Below are positions 32,995 to 41,982 of a DNA stretch of 64,000 bases, piece after piece. Source of the DNA: Paeniglutamicibacter sulfureus (GTDB lineage Bacteria; Actinomycetota; Actinomycetes; Actinomycetales; Micrococcaceae); NCBI RefSeq assembly GCF_030512175.1, contig NZ_JAULBL010000002.1, positions 1,238,149 to 1,302,148 of the forward strand, read 5' to 3'. The translations under genes and the position numbers were made by a program. The notes beneath the pieces are model-generated. The model was not told where the DNA came from and searched no databases. It saw only the letters and a list, made by a program, of their open reading frames with translations. The first letter of the stretch is position 1. The number at the start of each line of letters is the position of its first letter.

Positions 32995-33843
32995 ATGGAA
33001 CGCACGTTGGGCGTGAGCACCCGGTTGTGGACCCGGCGGCTGGACGACGCCTCCCTCGCGGAACTGGCCGCCCATGCAGCGGCCCTGGGCTTCGGGGCCA
33101 TCGAGTTGCCGCTGGAAAACCCCGGCGACTGGGACCCGGCCGCCGCCCGGGAGGTGCTCGCCGGCCACGGGCTGGCCCCGGTGGTGATCGGGGTGATGAC
33201 CCCGTTGCGCAACCTGGTCTCCGCCCCGGCAGCGGAAATCGCCGCCACCGGGCATTACCTGGCACAGTGCATCGACGTGGCCGCGGAGCTCGGCGCCGAC
33301 ACCGTGGCCGGGCCGCTCCACGCCTCCACCGGGCGCACCTGGACGATGACCGGGGCCGAGCGCGAGCACGCCTACCTCCAGCTGCGCACCAACCTCGCCC
33401 CGTTGGTCGACCGTGCGGTGGCGCGCGGAGTCACCCTGGGCATCGAGCCGCTGAACCGCTACGAAACCAGTTTCATCAACACCGTCGACCAGGCCTTCGA
33501 CGCCCTCGAACCGCTGCTGGGACCGGGCCTCGGCATGCTCCTTGACACCTACCACCTGAACATCGAGGAAGGGAACATCGCCGCCTCGGTGGCCCGCGCC
33601 ATGGGCCACATCGCCCATGTGCAGGTCAGCGGCAACAACCGGGGAGCCGTCGGGGCCGACCACTTCGACTTCAACGCCTTCATCCACGCCCTGGACCTGG
33701 CCGTCTACACCGGGCCGCTGTGCGTGGAGTCCTTCGCGCCGGGCAGCGCGCACACCTGGCGCCCGCTGGCCAGCAGCCAGGATGCGCTAGCCTCGGACTC
33801 CCTCGGATACCTGCGCAACCTTCAGCTTGGCGGGCTGCGCTAG
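32995..33843 (+). CDS. Sugar phosphate isomerase/epimerase-like TIM barrel
   Basis: 282 residues of the xylose isomerase-like TIM-barrel superfamily. Metal and substrate residues of the D-tagatose/D-psicose 3-epimerase group are present: Glu in LGIEPLNRYETSFINT, Asp/His in LLDTYHLNIEEGN, His in HIAHVQVSGNNRG and the last Glu in GPLCVESF. It probably epimerises a keto-sugar. The ribosome site CAGGAACC precedes ATG 32995. No sugar transporter lies beside it. Confidence 0.87.
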   Translation: MERTLGVSTRLWTRRLDDASLAELAAHAAALGFGAIELPLENPGDWDPAAAREVLAGHGLAPVVIGVMTPLRNLVSAPAAEIAATGHYLAQCIDVAAELGADTVAGPLHASTGRTWTMTGAEREHAYLQLRTNLAPLVDRAVARGVTLGIEPLNRYETSFINTVDQAFDALEPLLGPGLGMLLDTYHLNIEEGNIAASVARAMGHIAHVQVSGNNRGAVGADHFDFNAFIHALDLAVYTGPLCVESFAPGSAHTWRPLASSQDALASDSLGYLRNLQLGGLR

Positions 33844-33904
33844 CGCCCTTCGACCGCCTCCGGGTGCGGGAGGAGCCGACCCGGGCCCCGGCGCGGAGCC
33901 GGTG

Positions 33905-34165
33905 CTAGTCCAGGGCCAGCGCGGCGGCGGCCAGCACCTGCTGCACGCTGGGCACCCCGGAGGCCCGGAACACCTCGGTGCCCTCGCGAAGCACCACCAG
34001 CGTGGGGGTCGAGACGATGCCGGAGGACTCGGACTCCCCGAGGTTCGAGGGCACGTCGACTTCCCGGAAGCGGGCCTGAGGCAGCAGTTTTTCGGCGTTC
34101 CCGAGGACGGAACGGGCACGCACGCAGGGTGCGCAGAAGGCGGAGGTGTAGAGCACGAGTTCCAT
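33905..34165 (-). CDS. Thioredoxin/glutaredoxin-like small protein
   Basis: 86 residues with a redox motif in LYTSAFCAPCVRARSVL (CAPC), a cis-Pro in VSTPTLVVLREGTEV and a compact thioredoxin fold. It lacks the first strand and helix of a full thioredoxin, so it is closer to glutaredoxin-like or NrdH-like thioredoxins of actinobacteria. ATG 34165 gives the natural start; the open frame continues upstream to 34249 without similarity. Confidence 0.8.
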   Translation of the reverse strand: MELVLYTSAFCAPCVRARSVLGNAEKLLPQARFREVDVPSNLGESESSGIVSTPTLVVLREGTEVFRASGVPSVQQVLAAAALALD

Positions 34166-34260
34166 TACCGGGGTACAACCCACGCCGGGCGAGTTCGATT
34201 CCCGTCCATGCCCATGGGGCGGCCCGGTCATTGTGCCCGAGGCCGCCACGGAGGATCATC

Positions 34261-34881
34261 GTGGCCACCATCAATGGAACAGGGCGAGGACCGATGCGAA
34301 GCATAATCCTGGGAGCAGCAGCCGGACTGGCGTGGTCGGCGACGATGCGCATGTACATGGGGAACCTCGTCGGGGACGCCTCGCGCGTCAATCCCCGGAA
34401 CACCATCGTCGGGATCATGCTTCCCGGGGCCATCACGGGCGCGATGCTGGCGCACAGCGCCGACCTGCGGGCGGGGGACCCCGAACGAAATCTGGACCGG
34501 TTCTCGGCCAGCCCGCTGGTCTTCGCAGCTTGCACGCTGCCGCTTCCCGGGCTCATGCGCAAACTTCTTGAAACGGGCGAGGGATCCAACGCCATCGCCA
34601 CACCCCTGTTTGGCATGGCCGGAGGAATGGTGCTGGCCGGCCGCGGCCCGCTCTGGGGGCGTATAGCGGCGGGCACGATCGTTGCGGGGCACATTCCGCT
34701 GCTGGCCGCGATGGGTCCGAAGTTTTTCATGACGTCCCCGCCCACCGGGCGCGACCGCGTGGGGTTCGCCGTGAACACCCTCATCTACGGCGCCTGCATG
34801 GCGGCCTTGGCCGCTGCCTGCTCCATACCGTTGCGCCGTGGCCGTCCGGTCCCGGGCGGTCCGGTCCAGCCGATGCCCTAA
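34261..34881 (+). CDS. Membrane protein of unknown function
   Basis: About 206 residues from GTG 34261, which has a textbook GGAGG six nt upstream; ATG 34294 with GAGGA is the alternative and gives 195 residues. Four to five hydrophobic segments are visible (SIILGAAAGLAWSATMRMYM, TIVGIMLPGAITGAMLAH, ASPLVFAACTLPLPGLM, GTIVAGHIPLLAAMG, TLIYGACMAALAAACSIP). I recognise no family motif and the neighbours give no hint. Confidence 0.65.
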   Translation: MATINGTGRGPMRSIILGAAAGLAWSATMRMYMGNLVGDASRVNPRNTIVGIMLPGAITGAMLAHSADLRAGDPERNLDRFSASPLVFAACTLPLPGLMRKLLETGEGSNAIATPLFGMAGGMVLAGRGPLWGRIAAGTIVAGHIPLLAAMGPKFFMTSPPTGRDRVGFAVNTLIYGACMAALAAACSIPLRRGRPVPGGPVQPMP

Positions 34882-34994
34882 GCCCCCGCCACGGATCTCC
34901 GGCCCTGGCAGGAGATGGGCGTTGAACCCGTCACCATCGGCTCCGATGCCCGGTTGCGTGGTTCTGGAAAGCTCCTGGCGCGACCTGCACAAGT

Positions 34995-35028
34995 CCGCCA
35001 CACCGCTGCCCAGGCAGCGGTGTGGCGG
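34995..35028 (-). terminator. 16-bp hairpin downstream of the amino acid permease
   Basis: CCGCCACACCGCTGCC and its exact complement separated by only CA, 10 nt beyond the permease stop. It may also stop the convergent membrane-protein gene. Confidence 0.8.
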
Positions 35029-35038
35029 GGTGAGTCAC

Positions 35039-36508
35039 CTAGTTTTTCCGGAGCATGTCCCAGTTGGCGGCAAGCTTCGAGTTTCGGCGCCCGTAGCCGA
35101 GGTAGATCGCGGCGCCGATGACCATCCACATCGCGAAGACCACCCAGGTGCCCACCCCGAGGTTGAGCATCAGGTAACCGCAGAAGAGGATCGCGAGGAT
35201 CGGGGTCAGGGGGTAGAGCGGAACCTTGAAGGTGCGCGGCAGCTGAGGCTGCGTACGGCGCAGGAAGATCACCGCAAGGGAGACCAACGAGAACGCGAAG
35301 AGTGTGCCGATGGACGTGGCATCGGCCAGCTGGCCCAGCGGCACCAATCCGGCCACCAGGGCCACCACGCCGCCGGTGATCCAGGTCCCCGCCACCGGGG
35401 CCCCGTTGCGCGGGGAGATGCGGCCGAAGACCTTCGGGACCATGCCGTCGCGGCTCATCGCCACCAGGATGCGGGTCTGCCCGTAGAGCACCGTGATCAC
35501 GATGGAGACGATGGCCAGCACGGCGCCGGCGGCAAAGAGCAGCGCCACCCAGCCCTGGCCGGTGACTTCCTCGAGCAGCTGCACCAGCGCCGCTTCCTTG
35601 CCTTCGAACCAGGTCCACTGGCGGGCGCCGATCGCGGCGATGGCCACCAGGATGTACAGGGAGGTGATGATGACCATGGACAGCACGATGGCCCGCGGCA
35701 GGTCGCGTTGCGGGTTTTTTGCTTCCTCGCCGGCCGTGGAGGCGGCATCGAAGCCGATGTAGGAGAAGAACAGGCGGGCTGCGGCCGCTGAGACCCCGGC
35801 GGTGCCCATCGGCAGCAGCGGGTCGAAGTTCCCGGAGGTGAAGGCGCTGAAGGCGATGACGATGAAGAAGAGCAGCACCGCGATCTTGATGAACACCAGC
35901 ACGGTGTTGACCATTGCGGATTCCTTGGTGCCGCGCACCAGCAGCACCGTGGCGAACAGAACGATCAGCAGGGCCGGGATGTTGAACACGCCGCCATCGG
36001 ACCCCGGGGGATTGGTCAGTGCCGCGGGCAGGCCCACGCCCAGCGAACGGGCCATCTCATTCAGGTATTCGCCGGCTCCCACCGCAATCGCCGCGACGGA
36101 GACAGCGTACTCGAGCACCAGGCACCACCCGCAGATCCAGGCCAGGCCTTCGCCCATGGTCGCGTAGGTGTAGGTGTAGCTCGACCCGGAAACGGGGACC
36201 GCGCCGGCCATTTCCGCGTAGGAGAGCGCCGCGAAGAGTGCGGCGAGCCCGGCGATGGCGAAGGAGATCCACACCGCAGGCCCGGCCATCGGCACCGAGG
36301 AGGAGAGCACCACGAAGATGCCGGTGCCCAGGGTGGCGCCGACGCTGATCATGGTCAGGTGCAGCAGCCCGAGCGTGCGGCGCAGCTTGGGTCCGTCGCC
36401 GGTTCCGTTGCCTGCCTCGGCGATGAAGGACTCGATGGGCTTGCGGGCTCCCAGTTGCTGGCGAAGCGTCGGACGCGTCGTGCCCGGTGCGATGTTGTGC
36501 GTGGTCAT
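35039..36508 (-). CDS. APC-family amino acid permease (cationic amino acid transporter type)
   Basis: 489 residues and 12 or more predicted helices. The first helix has the APC signature MISVGATLGTGIFVVLSSSV; helix 6 to 7 carries FFSYIGFDAASTAGEEAKNP, a segment diagnostic of the CAT/YfnA group with its GFD and EEAKNPQRDLP. It imports an amino acid, probably cationic or polyamine-like, with protons. ATG 36508 lacks a good ribosome site. The 269-bp gap to the next gene shows no ORF. Confidence 0.92.
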   Translation of the reverse strand: MTTHNIAPGTTRPTLRQQLGARKPIESFIAEAGNGTGDGPKLRRTLGLLHLTMISVGATLGTGIFVVLSSSVPMAGPAVWISFAIAGLAALFAALSYAEMAGAVPVSGSSYTYTYATMGEGLAWICGWCLVLEYAVSVAAIAVGAGEYLNEMARSLGVGLPAALTNPPGSDGGVFNIPALLIVLFATVLLVRGTKESAMVNTVLVFIKIAVLLFFIVIAFSAFTSGNFDPLLPMGTAGVSAAAARLFFSYIGFDAASTAGEEAKNPQRDLPRAIVLSMVIITSLYILVAIAAIGARQWTWFEGKEAALVQLLEEVTGQGWVALLFAAGAVLAIVSIVITVLYGQTRILVAMSRDGMVPKVFGRISPRNGAPVAGTWITGGVVALVAGLVPLGQLADATSIGTLFAFSLVSLAVIFLRRTQPQLPRTFKVPLYPLTPILAILFCGYLMLNLGVGTWVVFAMWMVIGAAIYLGYGRRNSKLAANWDMLRKN

Positions 36509-36755
36509 GTAGGCAATTTTTGCATTTTTCCAAAGCTGCGGATTTTGCGGCAAGGGGCGGCCGACCGCGCAAAAACCGCGCAATATGCAGGTCAATGAAT
36601 AGTTATTAGTGTCGGGTGGCGTCTCGCATTGTGGGCAAACTTACCCGAATTCCACCCAAATCCTGTAAATGCACCAGCCCAGGGGGCGCCATTGAGGCAT
36701 CCGCGGTTCCCCAAGCCTCGCGCAAAACCATTCATCCACCCCTGACGAGTTACCC

Positions 36756-36770
36756 CGCCGCATAGCGGCG
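36756..36770 (-). terminator. Short hairpin downstream of siderophore system 1
   Basis: CGCCGC-ATA-GCGGCG, 7 nt past the ATPase stop on the minus strand. A weak candidate because the stem is only 6 bp. Confidence 0.35.
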
Positions 36771-36777
36771 CAGGTGA

Positions 36778-37536
36778 TCAGGCGAAGTACACGCCGATCC
36801 GGTTTCCGTCGATCTCCTCGATGCGGATGTCGATGTCGTACACGTCGCGCAACACGTCCCCGGTCATGATCTCCGCCGGGGTCCCCTGGTGCACCAGCAC
36901 GCCCTCGCGCATCGCCAGAATGGTGTCCGAGTAGCAGGAGGCGAAGTTGATGTCGTGGATGACGATGACCACCGTCTTGCCCAGCTCGTCGGCCAGCCGG
37001 CGGATCATGCGCATCATCTCCACCGAGTGCTTCATGTCCAGGTTGTTCAGCGGCTCGTCGAGCAGCAGGTAGTCGGTGTCCTGGGCCAGCACCATGGCGA
37101 TGTAGGCGCGCTGGCGCTGCCCGCCGGAGAGCTCGTCCAGGAACCTGTCGGCCAGCGGAGTCAGGTCCAACTGCTCCATGGCCTCGAGGATGTGCTTTTC
37201 GTCCTGCGCGGTGGGGTGGCCCCCGGAGTGCGGGAAACGGCCGAAGCCCACCAGGTCCCGCACGCGCAGGCGCATGGTGATGTGGTTTTCCTGGCGCAGG
37301 ATCGCCATCGACTTGGCCAATTGCTTGCTGGGCGTGCGCCCGATGTCCAGGCCGGCGATGGACACCGATCCGTTGTCCATCGGGATCAGCCGCGAAATCA
37401 GCGAGAGCAGCGTGGATTTTCCCGCTCCGTTGGGCCCGATGATGGAGGTGACCCCGCCGGCGGGGATGGTGGTGCTCACCGCGTCCACCACGGTGGTCCC
37501 GGAATAGGACTTGGTCACCGAATCAATGCAAATCAC
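36778..37536 (-). CDS. Ferric-siderophore ABC transporter ATPase (system 1)
   Basis: 252 residues of the FecE/FepC family: Walker A GPNGAGKST, signature [17 protein letters not shown], Walker B YLLLDEPLNNLD and His switch VIVIHDIN. The GTG start at 37536 overlaps the permease stop by four bases (GTGA), which supports it over any longer frame. It powers uptake through the two permeases just upstream. The binding protein is FatB/CeuE-like, so the closest known systems import catecholate or petrobactin-type siderophores. Confidence 0.93.
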   Translation of the reverse strand: MICIDSVTKSYSGTTVVDAVSTTIPAGGVTSIIGPNGAGKSTLLSLISRLIPMDNGSVSIAGLDIGRTPSKQLAKSMAILRQENHITMRLRVRDLVGFGRFPHSGGHPTAQDEKHILEAMEQLDLTPLADRFLDELSGGQRQRAYIAMVLAQDTDYLLLDEPLNNLDMKHSVEMMRMIRRLADELGKTVVIVIHDINFASCYSDTILAMREGVLVHQGTPAEIMTGDVLRDVYDIDIRIEEIDGNRIGVYFA

Positions 37537-38588
37537 TTCAGGGAACCCTTCAGGAGCAGGTAGAGGAACAGCAGGCCGCCGGCGAACTCGATGATCACGC
37601 TCAGGGCCGTGGCGAAGCCGAAGACGCGCTCCAGCACCAGCTGGCCGCCGATTAGCGTGATGCCACCGAGCAGACAGACGATGGGAATCAGGGCGGCGTG
37701 GGAAAACTTGCGCACCACCTGGTAGGCGAGGGAGACCACCAGCAGCCCGAAGAAGGTCACCGGACCCACCAGCGCGGTGGAGACCGCGACCAGGATCGAA
37801 CAGAGCACCAGCACCAGGGTGACGATGCGCCGGTGGTCCACGCCCAGGTTGACGGCCGTGTCGCGTCCCAGCGCCAGCACGTCGAAGGTCTTGCGAAGCT
37901 TCCACACCACCGCGGCGACCAGCACCACGACGACGGCGGAGATTCCCAGCAGCAGCGGCTCGACCTGGTTGAAGGAGGCGAAGAACAGGTCCTGCAGCAC
38001 GATGTATTCGCTCGGTTCCATCAACCGCTGCAGCAGCGAGGAGAATCCGCGGAAGAGCGTGCCGATGACGATGCCCACCAGCAGCATCAGGTGCAGCGAG
38101 CCGGTGCCGCCGGTGAAGAGCCAACGGTAGAGCAGCGCGGAGAAGACAACCATCAGCGCCACCTCGACCCCGAACTTCAGCGACGGGGCGGCGGTGAGCA
38201 GCGTGGAGGAGCCCAAGGCGAAGACCAGCCCGGTCTGGATCAGGATGTACAGCGCGTCGAAGCCCATGATCGAGGGGGTCAGGATGCGGTTGGCCGTCAC
38301 GGTCTGGAACATCAGCGTTGACAGGCCCACCGCGACCGCGACCACCAGCATGGCCCCGACGCGGATGCCCCGGCGGGTCAACGCGTAGGAGAGGTTCCCG
38401 CGCAGGTCGATGGTCATGAACGCGGCGATGCAGCCCAGGGTGATGACAGCCAGCACGATGACCAGCGTTCGCGGGGACATGCCTCTGGGGGACAGCGCAC
38501 CGAGCGTGAAGCCGGTGCGGCCGCGGCGCGGGGATGGATTCGGGCCCCCGGAGGCGGGAGCCGGTGCGGCGGAAAGGGTCTTAGGCAT
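37533..38588 (-). CDS. Ferric-siderophore ABC transporter permease (system 1, second)
   Basis: 351 residues of the FecCD family with about nine helices and the conserved coupling region around ALGRDTAVNLGVDHRRIV. The N-terminal 40 residues are basic and Pro-rich. It overlaps the ATPase start by four bases and the upstream permease stop by eight, so the three genes are translated as a unit. Confidence 0.93.
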   Translation of the reverse strand: MPKTLSAAPAPASGGPNPSPRRGRTGFTLGALSPRGMSPRTLVIVLAVITLGCIAAFMTIDLRGNLSYALTRRGIRVGAMLVVAVAVGLSTLMFQTVTANRILTPSIMGFDALYILIQTGLVFALGSSTLLTAAPSLKFGVEVALMVVFSALLYRWLFTGGTGSLHLMLLVGIVIGTLFRGFSSLLQRLMEPSEYIVLQDLFFASFNQVEPLLLGISAVVVVLVAAVVWKLRKTFDVLALGRDTAVNLGVDHRRIVTLVLVLCSILVAVSTALVGPVTFFGLLVVSLAYQVVRKFSHAALIPIVCLLGGITLIGGQLVLERVFGFATALSVIIEFAGGLLFLYLLLKGSLK

Positions 38589-39621
38589 TGCGTTTCCTGG
38601 TTCTCAGCAGCAGGGTCAGGAAGATGGTGGCGCCGAGCACGCTCATCACCATGCCCACGGGGACCTCGTAGGGGAAGCGGATGGTGCGGCCGATGATGTC
38701 GCACACCAGCACGAAGCCCGCGCCGAAAAGCGCGGTCCAGGGCACTGCCCGGCGCAGGTTGTCGCCGAAGAGCAGTGAGACGATGTTCGGCACGATCAGC
38801 CCGAGGAACGGGACGGCGCCCACGGTGGTGACCACCACGGCGGAGATCAGCGAGACCAGCACCATCCCCAGGCGCATGACCGCTTTGTAGTTCATCCCCA
38901 GGTTGGTGGTGAAGTCGGCGCCCAGGCCAGCGACGGTAAACCTGTCCGCGGCCAGGTAGCCGGCAAGGGTGAGCGCCGCTACGAGCCACAAGAGCTCGTA
39001 GCGGCCGCGCAGCACCCCGGAGAAGTCCCCGATCATCCAGTTGCTCAACGTCTGGAGCAGGTCGTACTTGTAGGCGAAGAAAGTTGTCACGGAGCCGATG
39101 ACCCCGCCGAGCATGATGCCGACGATGGGCACCAGCAGGGTGTTGCGGGCCGGCAGCCGGCCCAGCACCGCCAGGAAGAGCGCGGTGCCGCCGAGGGCAA
39201 ACACGCCTGCCACGCCCATCTTCAACATGATGGGGGCGGCGGGCAGCACGACGGTAACCACCAGGATGCCCAAGGTCGCCGATTCCACGGTGCCCACCGT
39301 GGAGGGCTCGACGAACCGGTTGCGCACCATCAGCTGCATAATCAGGCCAGCCACCGCCACCGCGGTTCCGGCCAGCACAACGGCCAGGGTGCGCGGCACG
39401 CGGGAGATCCACAACAGGTCCCAGGCTTCCGCGTTCCCGGCCAGCAGCTGCGGCAGGGAGACTTCGGAGACCCCGACGAACAAGCTCACGACCGCCAGCA
39501 GCAGGACAGCGACGGTGCCCAGAACCAGCCACGCTGTTTCAGAGGGTTTTTTGGAACGCCGAACGGCCACCGCGGGAACTTGCTCCGCGGCGGCCGTTCG
39601 GCTCAATACTGGTGCGCTCAT
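38581..39621 (-). CDS. Ferric-siderophore ABC transporter permease (system 1, first)
   Basis: 346 residues, FecCD family. The characteristic RVPRTLAVVLAGTAVAVAGL and VPFLGLIVPNIVSLLFGDN segments are present; the second is the best conserved block in this family. With the second permease it forms the membrane channel. It lies 28 nt downstream of the binding-protein gene and is part of a four-gene minus-strand operon. Confidence 0.93.
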   Translation of the reverse strand: MSAPVLSRTAAAEQVPAVAVRRSKKPSETAWLVLGTVAVLLLAVVSLFVGVSEVSLPQLLAGNAEAWDLLWISRVPRTLAVVLAGTAVAVAGLIMQLMVRNRFVEPSTVGTVESATLGILVVTVVLPAAPIMLKMGVAGVFALGGTALFLAVLGRLPARNTLLVPIVGIMLGGVIGSVTTFFAYKYDLLQTLSNWMIGDFSGVLRGRYELLWLVAALTLAGYLAADRFTVAGLGADFTTNLGMNYKAVMRLGMVLVSLISAVVVTTVGAVPFLGLIVPNIVSLLFGDNLRRAVPWTALFGAGFVLVCDIIGRTIRFPYEVPVGMVMSVLGATIFLTLLLRTRKRNA

Positions 39622-39649
39622 GATGTGGAAGGCGTCGTCGAGGCGGTGC

Positions 39650-40594
39650 CTACAGGGCCGAAGCGACCTCGTCGATCATCTTCGCGGTGTTGTCCAGGCC
39701 GTAGCCAATCATGTACCAGGCGTTGGAGTCCAGGCCCACGATCTTGTCGTTCTTGGCGGCGTTGGTCGAGGCGACCAGCTCGTTGTCCAGCACGGCCTTG
39801 GCGGCCTCGCCCGAGGTTCCCATGGCCGAATCGCGGTCAATCACGTAAAGGGTGTCGGGGTTGTTGGTCTTCAGGAACTCGAAGGAGATCGACTCGCCGT
39901 GTGAGCCCTCCGACTTGATGTCGGCAACCGTGGACACGCCCAGGACGTCGTGGATCAGGCCGAAGCGCGAGCCGGCTCCGTAGGCGGTCAGTTCGCCGCC
40001 GGAAGTCATGATGATCAGGCCCTTGCCCGCGTTGGCGCTCTTGGCCTTGGTGTCGGCGATCTTGGTGTCGAGCGCCGCGAGCTTCTCATCGACCTTGGTT
40101 TCGACGTCGAAGATCGTCCCGATCTTTCCGGCCTGCTCCTTGAAGGAATCCAGCGGCTTGGTGGCGTCCACGGTCAGGTCGACGGTGGGGGCAATCTTGG
40201 AAAGTTCCTCGTAGGAGGCGGCGGTGCGGCCGGTGATGATGATCAGGTCCGGGTTGCCGTTGGAGATGGCCTCGAAGTCGGGTTCCTTCATGGAACCGAT
40301 CTTGGTGACGGCGGCGTCGTTGTACTTGGCCAGCGATTCCGGGTACTTGGTTTCCGGGACACCGTCGGCCTCGAGGCCGAGCGCCGTCATGGAGTCAAGT
40401 ACGCCCAGGTCGAAGGTGTAAACGGTTTCCGGGTTGACCGGAACTTCCGTGGTGCCCTGTGCATGGGTGATGCTGACGGTCTTGCCGTCGGCGGCCGCGG
40501 CATCGGCCTCGGTGGATCCGCCGCAAGCGGTCAGTGCAAGCAGGGATGCGCCGGCGGCGAGCGCGCCGAGAACGACGCGAACAGGGGTCTTCAC
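39650..40594 (-). CDS. Ferric-siderophore substrate-binding lipoprotein (system 1, FatB/CeuE-like)
   Basis: 314 residues. The lipoprotein signal ends LLALTACGGS (lipobox Cys24). The periplasmic-binding fold contains VYTFDLGVLDSMTALGL, NPDLIIITGRTAASYEEL and a C-terminal VGLDSNAWYMIGYGLDN. The closest groups are FatB/CeuE/YclQ-type proteins, which bind catecholate siderophores or petrobactin; ligand assignment is tentative. It is the first gene of the operon. A palindrome of iron-box spacing lies about 95 bp upstream. Confidence 0.92.
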   Translation of the reverse strand: MKTPVRVVLGALAAGASLLALTACGGSTEADAAAADGKTVSITHAQGTTEVPVNPETVYTFDLGVLDSMTALGLEADGVPETKYPESLAKYNDAAVTKIGSMKEPDFEAISNGNPDLIIITGRTAASYEELSKIAPTVDLTVDATKPLDSFKEQAGKIGTIFDVETKVDEKLAALDTKIADTKAKSANAGKGLIIMTSGGELTAYGAGSRFGLIHDVLGVSTVADIKSEGSHGESISFEFLKTNNPDTLYVIDRDSAMGTSGEAAKAVLDNELVASTNAAKNDKIVGLDSNAWYMIGYGLDNTAKMIDEVASAL

Positions 40595-40688
40595 GATGTT
40601 TAACTCCGATGGTGGGGCTGCTGATCGAGGCGCCCGGCAATTAGCGAACTACCTCGTTGCGTAAATGAACTTGGTTGAAACGCTATAG

Positions 40689-40703
40689 ATAAGGCATGCC
40701 TAT
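40689..40703. promoter_or_regulatory. Candidate DtxR/IdeR iron box upstream of system 1
   Basis: ATAAGGCATGCCTAT, with a perfect AGGCATGCCT core. AGG and CCT are separated by four bases, as in the box upstream of system 2 and in the actinobacterial DtxR consensus. It is 95 bp from the SBP start. Confidence 0.5.
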
Positions 40704-40749
40704 GAGCAAACCGGACAACCGCCATGGGTTGTTGTCGCGGGCCGTCCGG

Positions 40750-40813
40750 AAGGCAAGGGTTGCCTAATGTCCACCGCGAAGACGGGAAAAATGCGCACTT
40801 TTCGGTACCGAAA
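40750..40813. promoter_or_regulatory. Two further palindromes in the 357-bp gap upstream of system 1
   Basis: AAGGCAAGGGTTGCCTAAT (40750-40768) holds a 6-3-6 inverted repeat, and TTTCGGTACCGAAA (40800-40813) is a perfect 14-bp palindrome. Neither has an obvious owner. The gap (40595-40951) separates the SBP gene from an SDR gene on the same strand and contains no ORF I can support. Confidence 0.4.
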
Positions 40814-40951
40814 GTAATCTCCGTCATATTGCGTTATACGTCTCGAAAGTGACGTGGGCATGGACCGAGTGCCGGGCGCAATGGCGCGCCGGAAGTCGTA
40901 TTGCTCCGATTCGCGGGATGTGTGGCCGGCGGGCCCGAATGACAGTCCTCG

Positions 40952-41752
40952 TCAGCGTCCGCGCCGGGCCATGCGCTCCACCAAGGCGTCGGGCGCGATC
41001 CGTGCCAAGCCGGCGGCGATCTTGTAGCGCTTTGAGGGGATCGATATCGATTTTCCTGCTTCGCTGTCGCCCAGGGCCCGGCGCACCACGTCCGGTGCGT
41101 TCAGCCAGCCCCATGCCGGAATCCTGGACTTGTCGACACCCATGCGGTCGTGGAATTCAGTGCGCACGAAGCCGGGGCACGAGGCGGTGACGGAGATGCC
41201 GCGCTCGGCATAGAAGACGTTGGCCCACCTGCTGAAGTTCACCATCATGGCCTTCGCTGCCGAGTAGCTCCCGCGCGGAGTGAAGGCAGCAACCGAGGCA
41301 ACATTGATGATCCGGCCGCCGCCGCGGGTGCCCATGGCGTCGATCGCCGCATGAATCAGGACCAGCGGCGTCTGGGTGTGGATGCGCAGGTGAGCTAGTT
41401 CTTCGCCGAGGTCGTTGTTGGCAAAGTTCCCGCGCAATCCGAACCCTGCGTTGTTGACCAGTAGTGACACGGGGCTTGATTCCAATGCGAGGCGGGCGGC
41501 AACCGCCGCAGTCCCCTCGTCCGTCACCAGGTCCGCGGCCAGTACTTCCACGTGAACGGCAAACTGTGCGTGCAGTCGTGCTGCCACCTCATCCAGACGG
41601 GCTTTGTCGCGCGCCACGATGACCAGGTCGTGGCCTTGCGCGGCGAGCTGCGTGCAGAACTCGGCACCGAGTCCCGCCGTAGCCCCGGTGACCAAGGCCG
41701 TGCCCCGGCTGCGATGAGGATTCCTGGGTTCCGGCGGCGATATTTCATTCAT
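40952..41752 (-). CDS. SDR-family oxidoreductase (DltE/YqjQ-type)
   Basis: 266 residues. TGATAGLGAEFCTQLAAQG is the cofactor loop, VARDKARLDEVAARL follows strand 2, LVNNAGFGLRGNF and the active site VASVAAFTPRGSYSAAKAMM (Ser, Tyr, Lys) are complete. The tail SISIPSKRYKIAAGLARIAP is typical of the DltE-like subfamily of unknown substrate. The gene lies between the two siderophore systems but shows no direct link to iron. It is divergent from the system 2 SBP gene. Confidence 0.9.
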   Translation of the reverse strand: MNEISPPEPRNPHRSRGTALVTGATAGLGAEFCTQLAAQGHDLVIVARDKARLDEVAARLHAQFAVHVEVLAADLVTDEGTAAVAARLALESSPVSLLVNNAGFGLRGNFANNDLGEELAHLRIHTQTPLVLIHAAIDAMGTRGGGRIINVASVAAFTPRGSYSAAKAMMVNFSRWANVFYAERGISVTASCPGFVRTEFHDRMGVDKSRIPAWGWLNAPDVVRRALGDSEAGKSISIPSKRYKIAAGLARIAPDALVERMARRGR

Positions 41753-41868
41753 AAAGTGAGCCTAGTCACCAAAGGTTGGGTTGACGTGCGAAATGACGGG
41801 AAATTGTCCCCCTGCGTCGTGACCCGTTATGACCAATTAGGGCCGAGTCGTGTTGCGTATTAGGTTTT

Positions 41869-41886
41869 AGTGAGGTTAGCCTTACT
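41869..41886. promoter_or_regulatory. Candidate DtxR/IdeR iron box upstream of system 2
   Basis: AGTGAGGTTAGCCTTACT is an 18-bp imperfect palindrome (two mismatched pairs) whose core AGGTTAGCCT fits the DtxR family operator well. It lies 97 bp before the SBP gene, in the likely promoter. Iron-loaded DtxR/IdeR would shut the gene off. Confidence 0.7.
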
Positions 41887-41982
41887 CGGCGGGCCATTGT
41901 GAATTGGCTCATCACCGGACCTGCCAATCAAGCTCTGACTCCCTCGTTTTCACCGCTGAATCGCAAAGGATTCCACACTCAC

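Noticed and set aside
34185-34225. tRNA T-arm-like string (GAGTTCGATTCCCG)
   Set aside because: No matching acceptor, D or anticodon stems can be folded around it, and it overlaps the thioredoxin-like gene start and its neighbour's upstream region.
32143-34881. Possible prophage remnant around the YqaJ-type nuclease
   Set aside because: No integrase, structural, terminase or recombinase genes and no attachment repeats; the flanking genes are ordinary metabolic or membrane genes.
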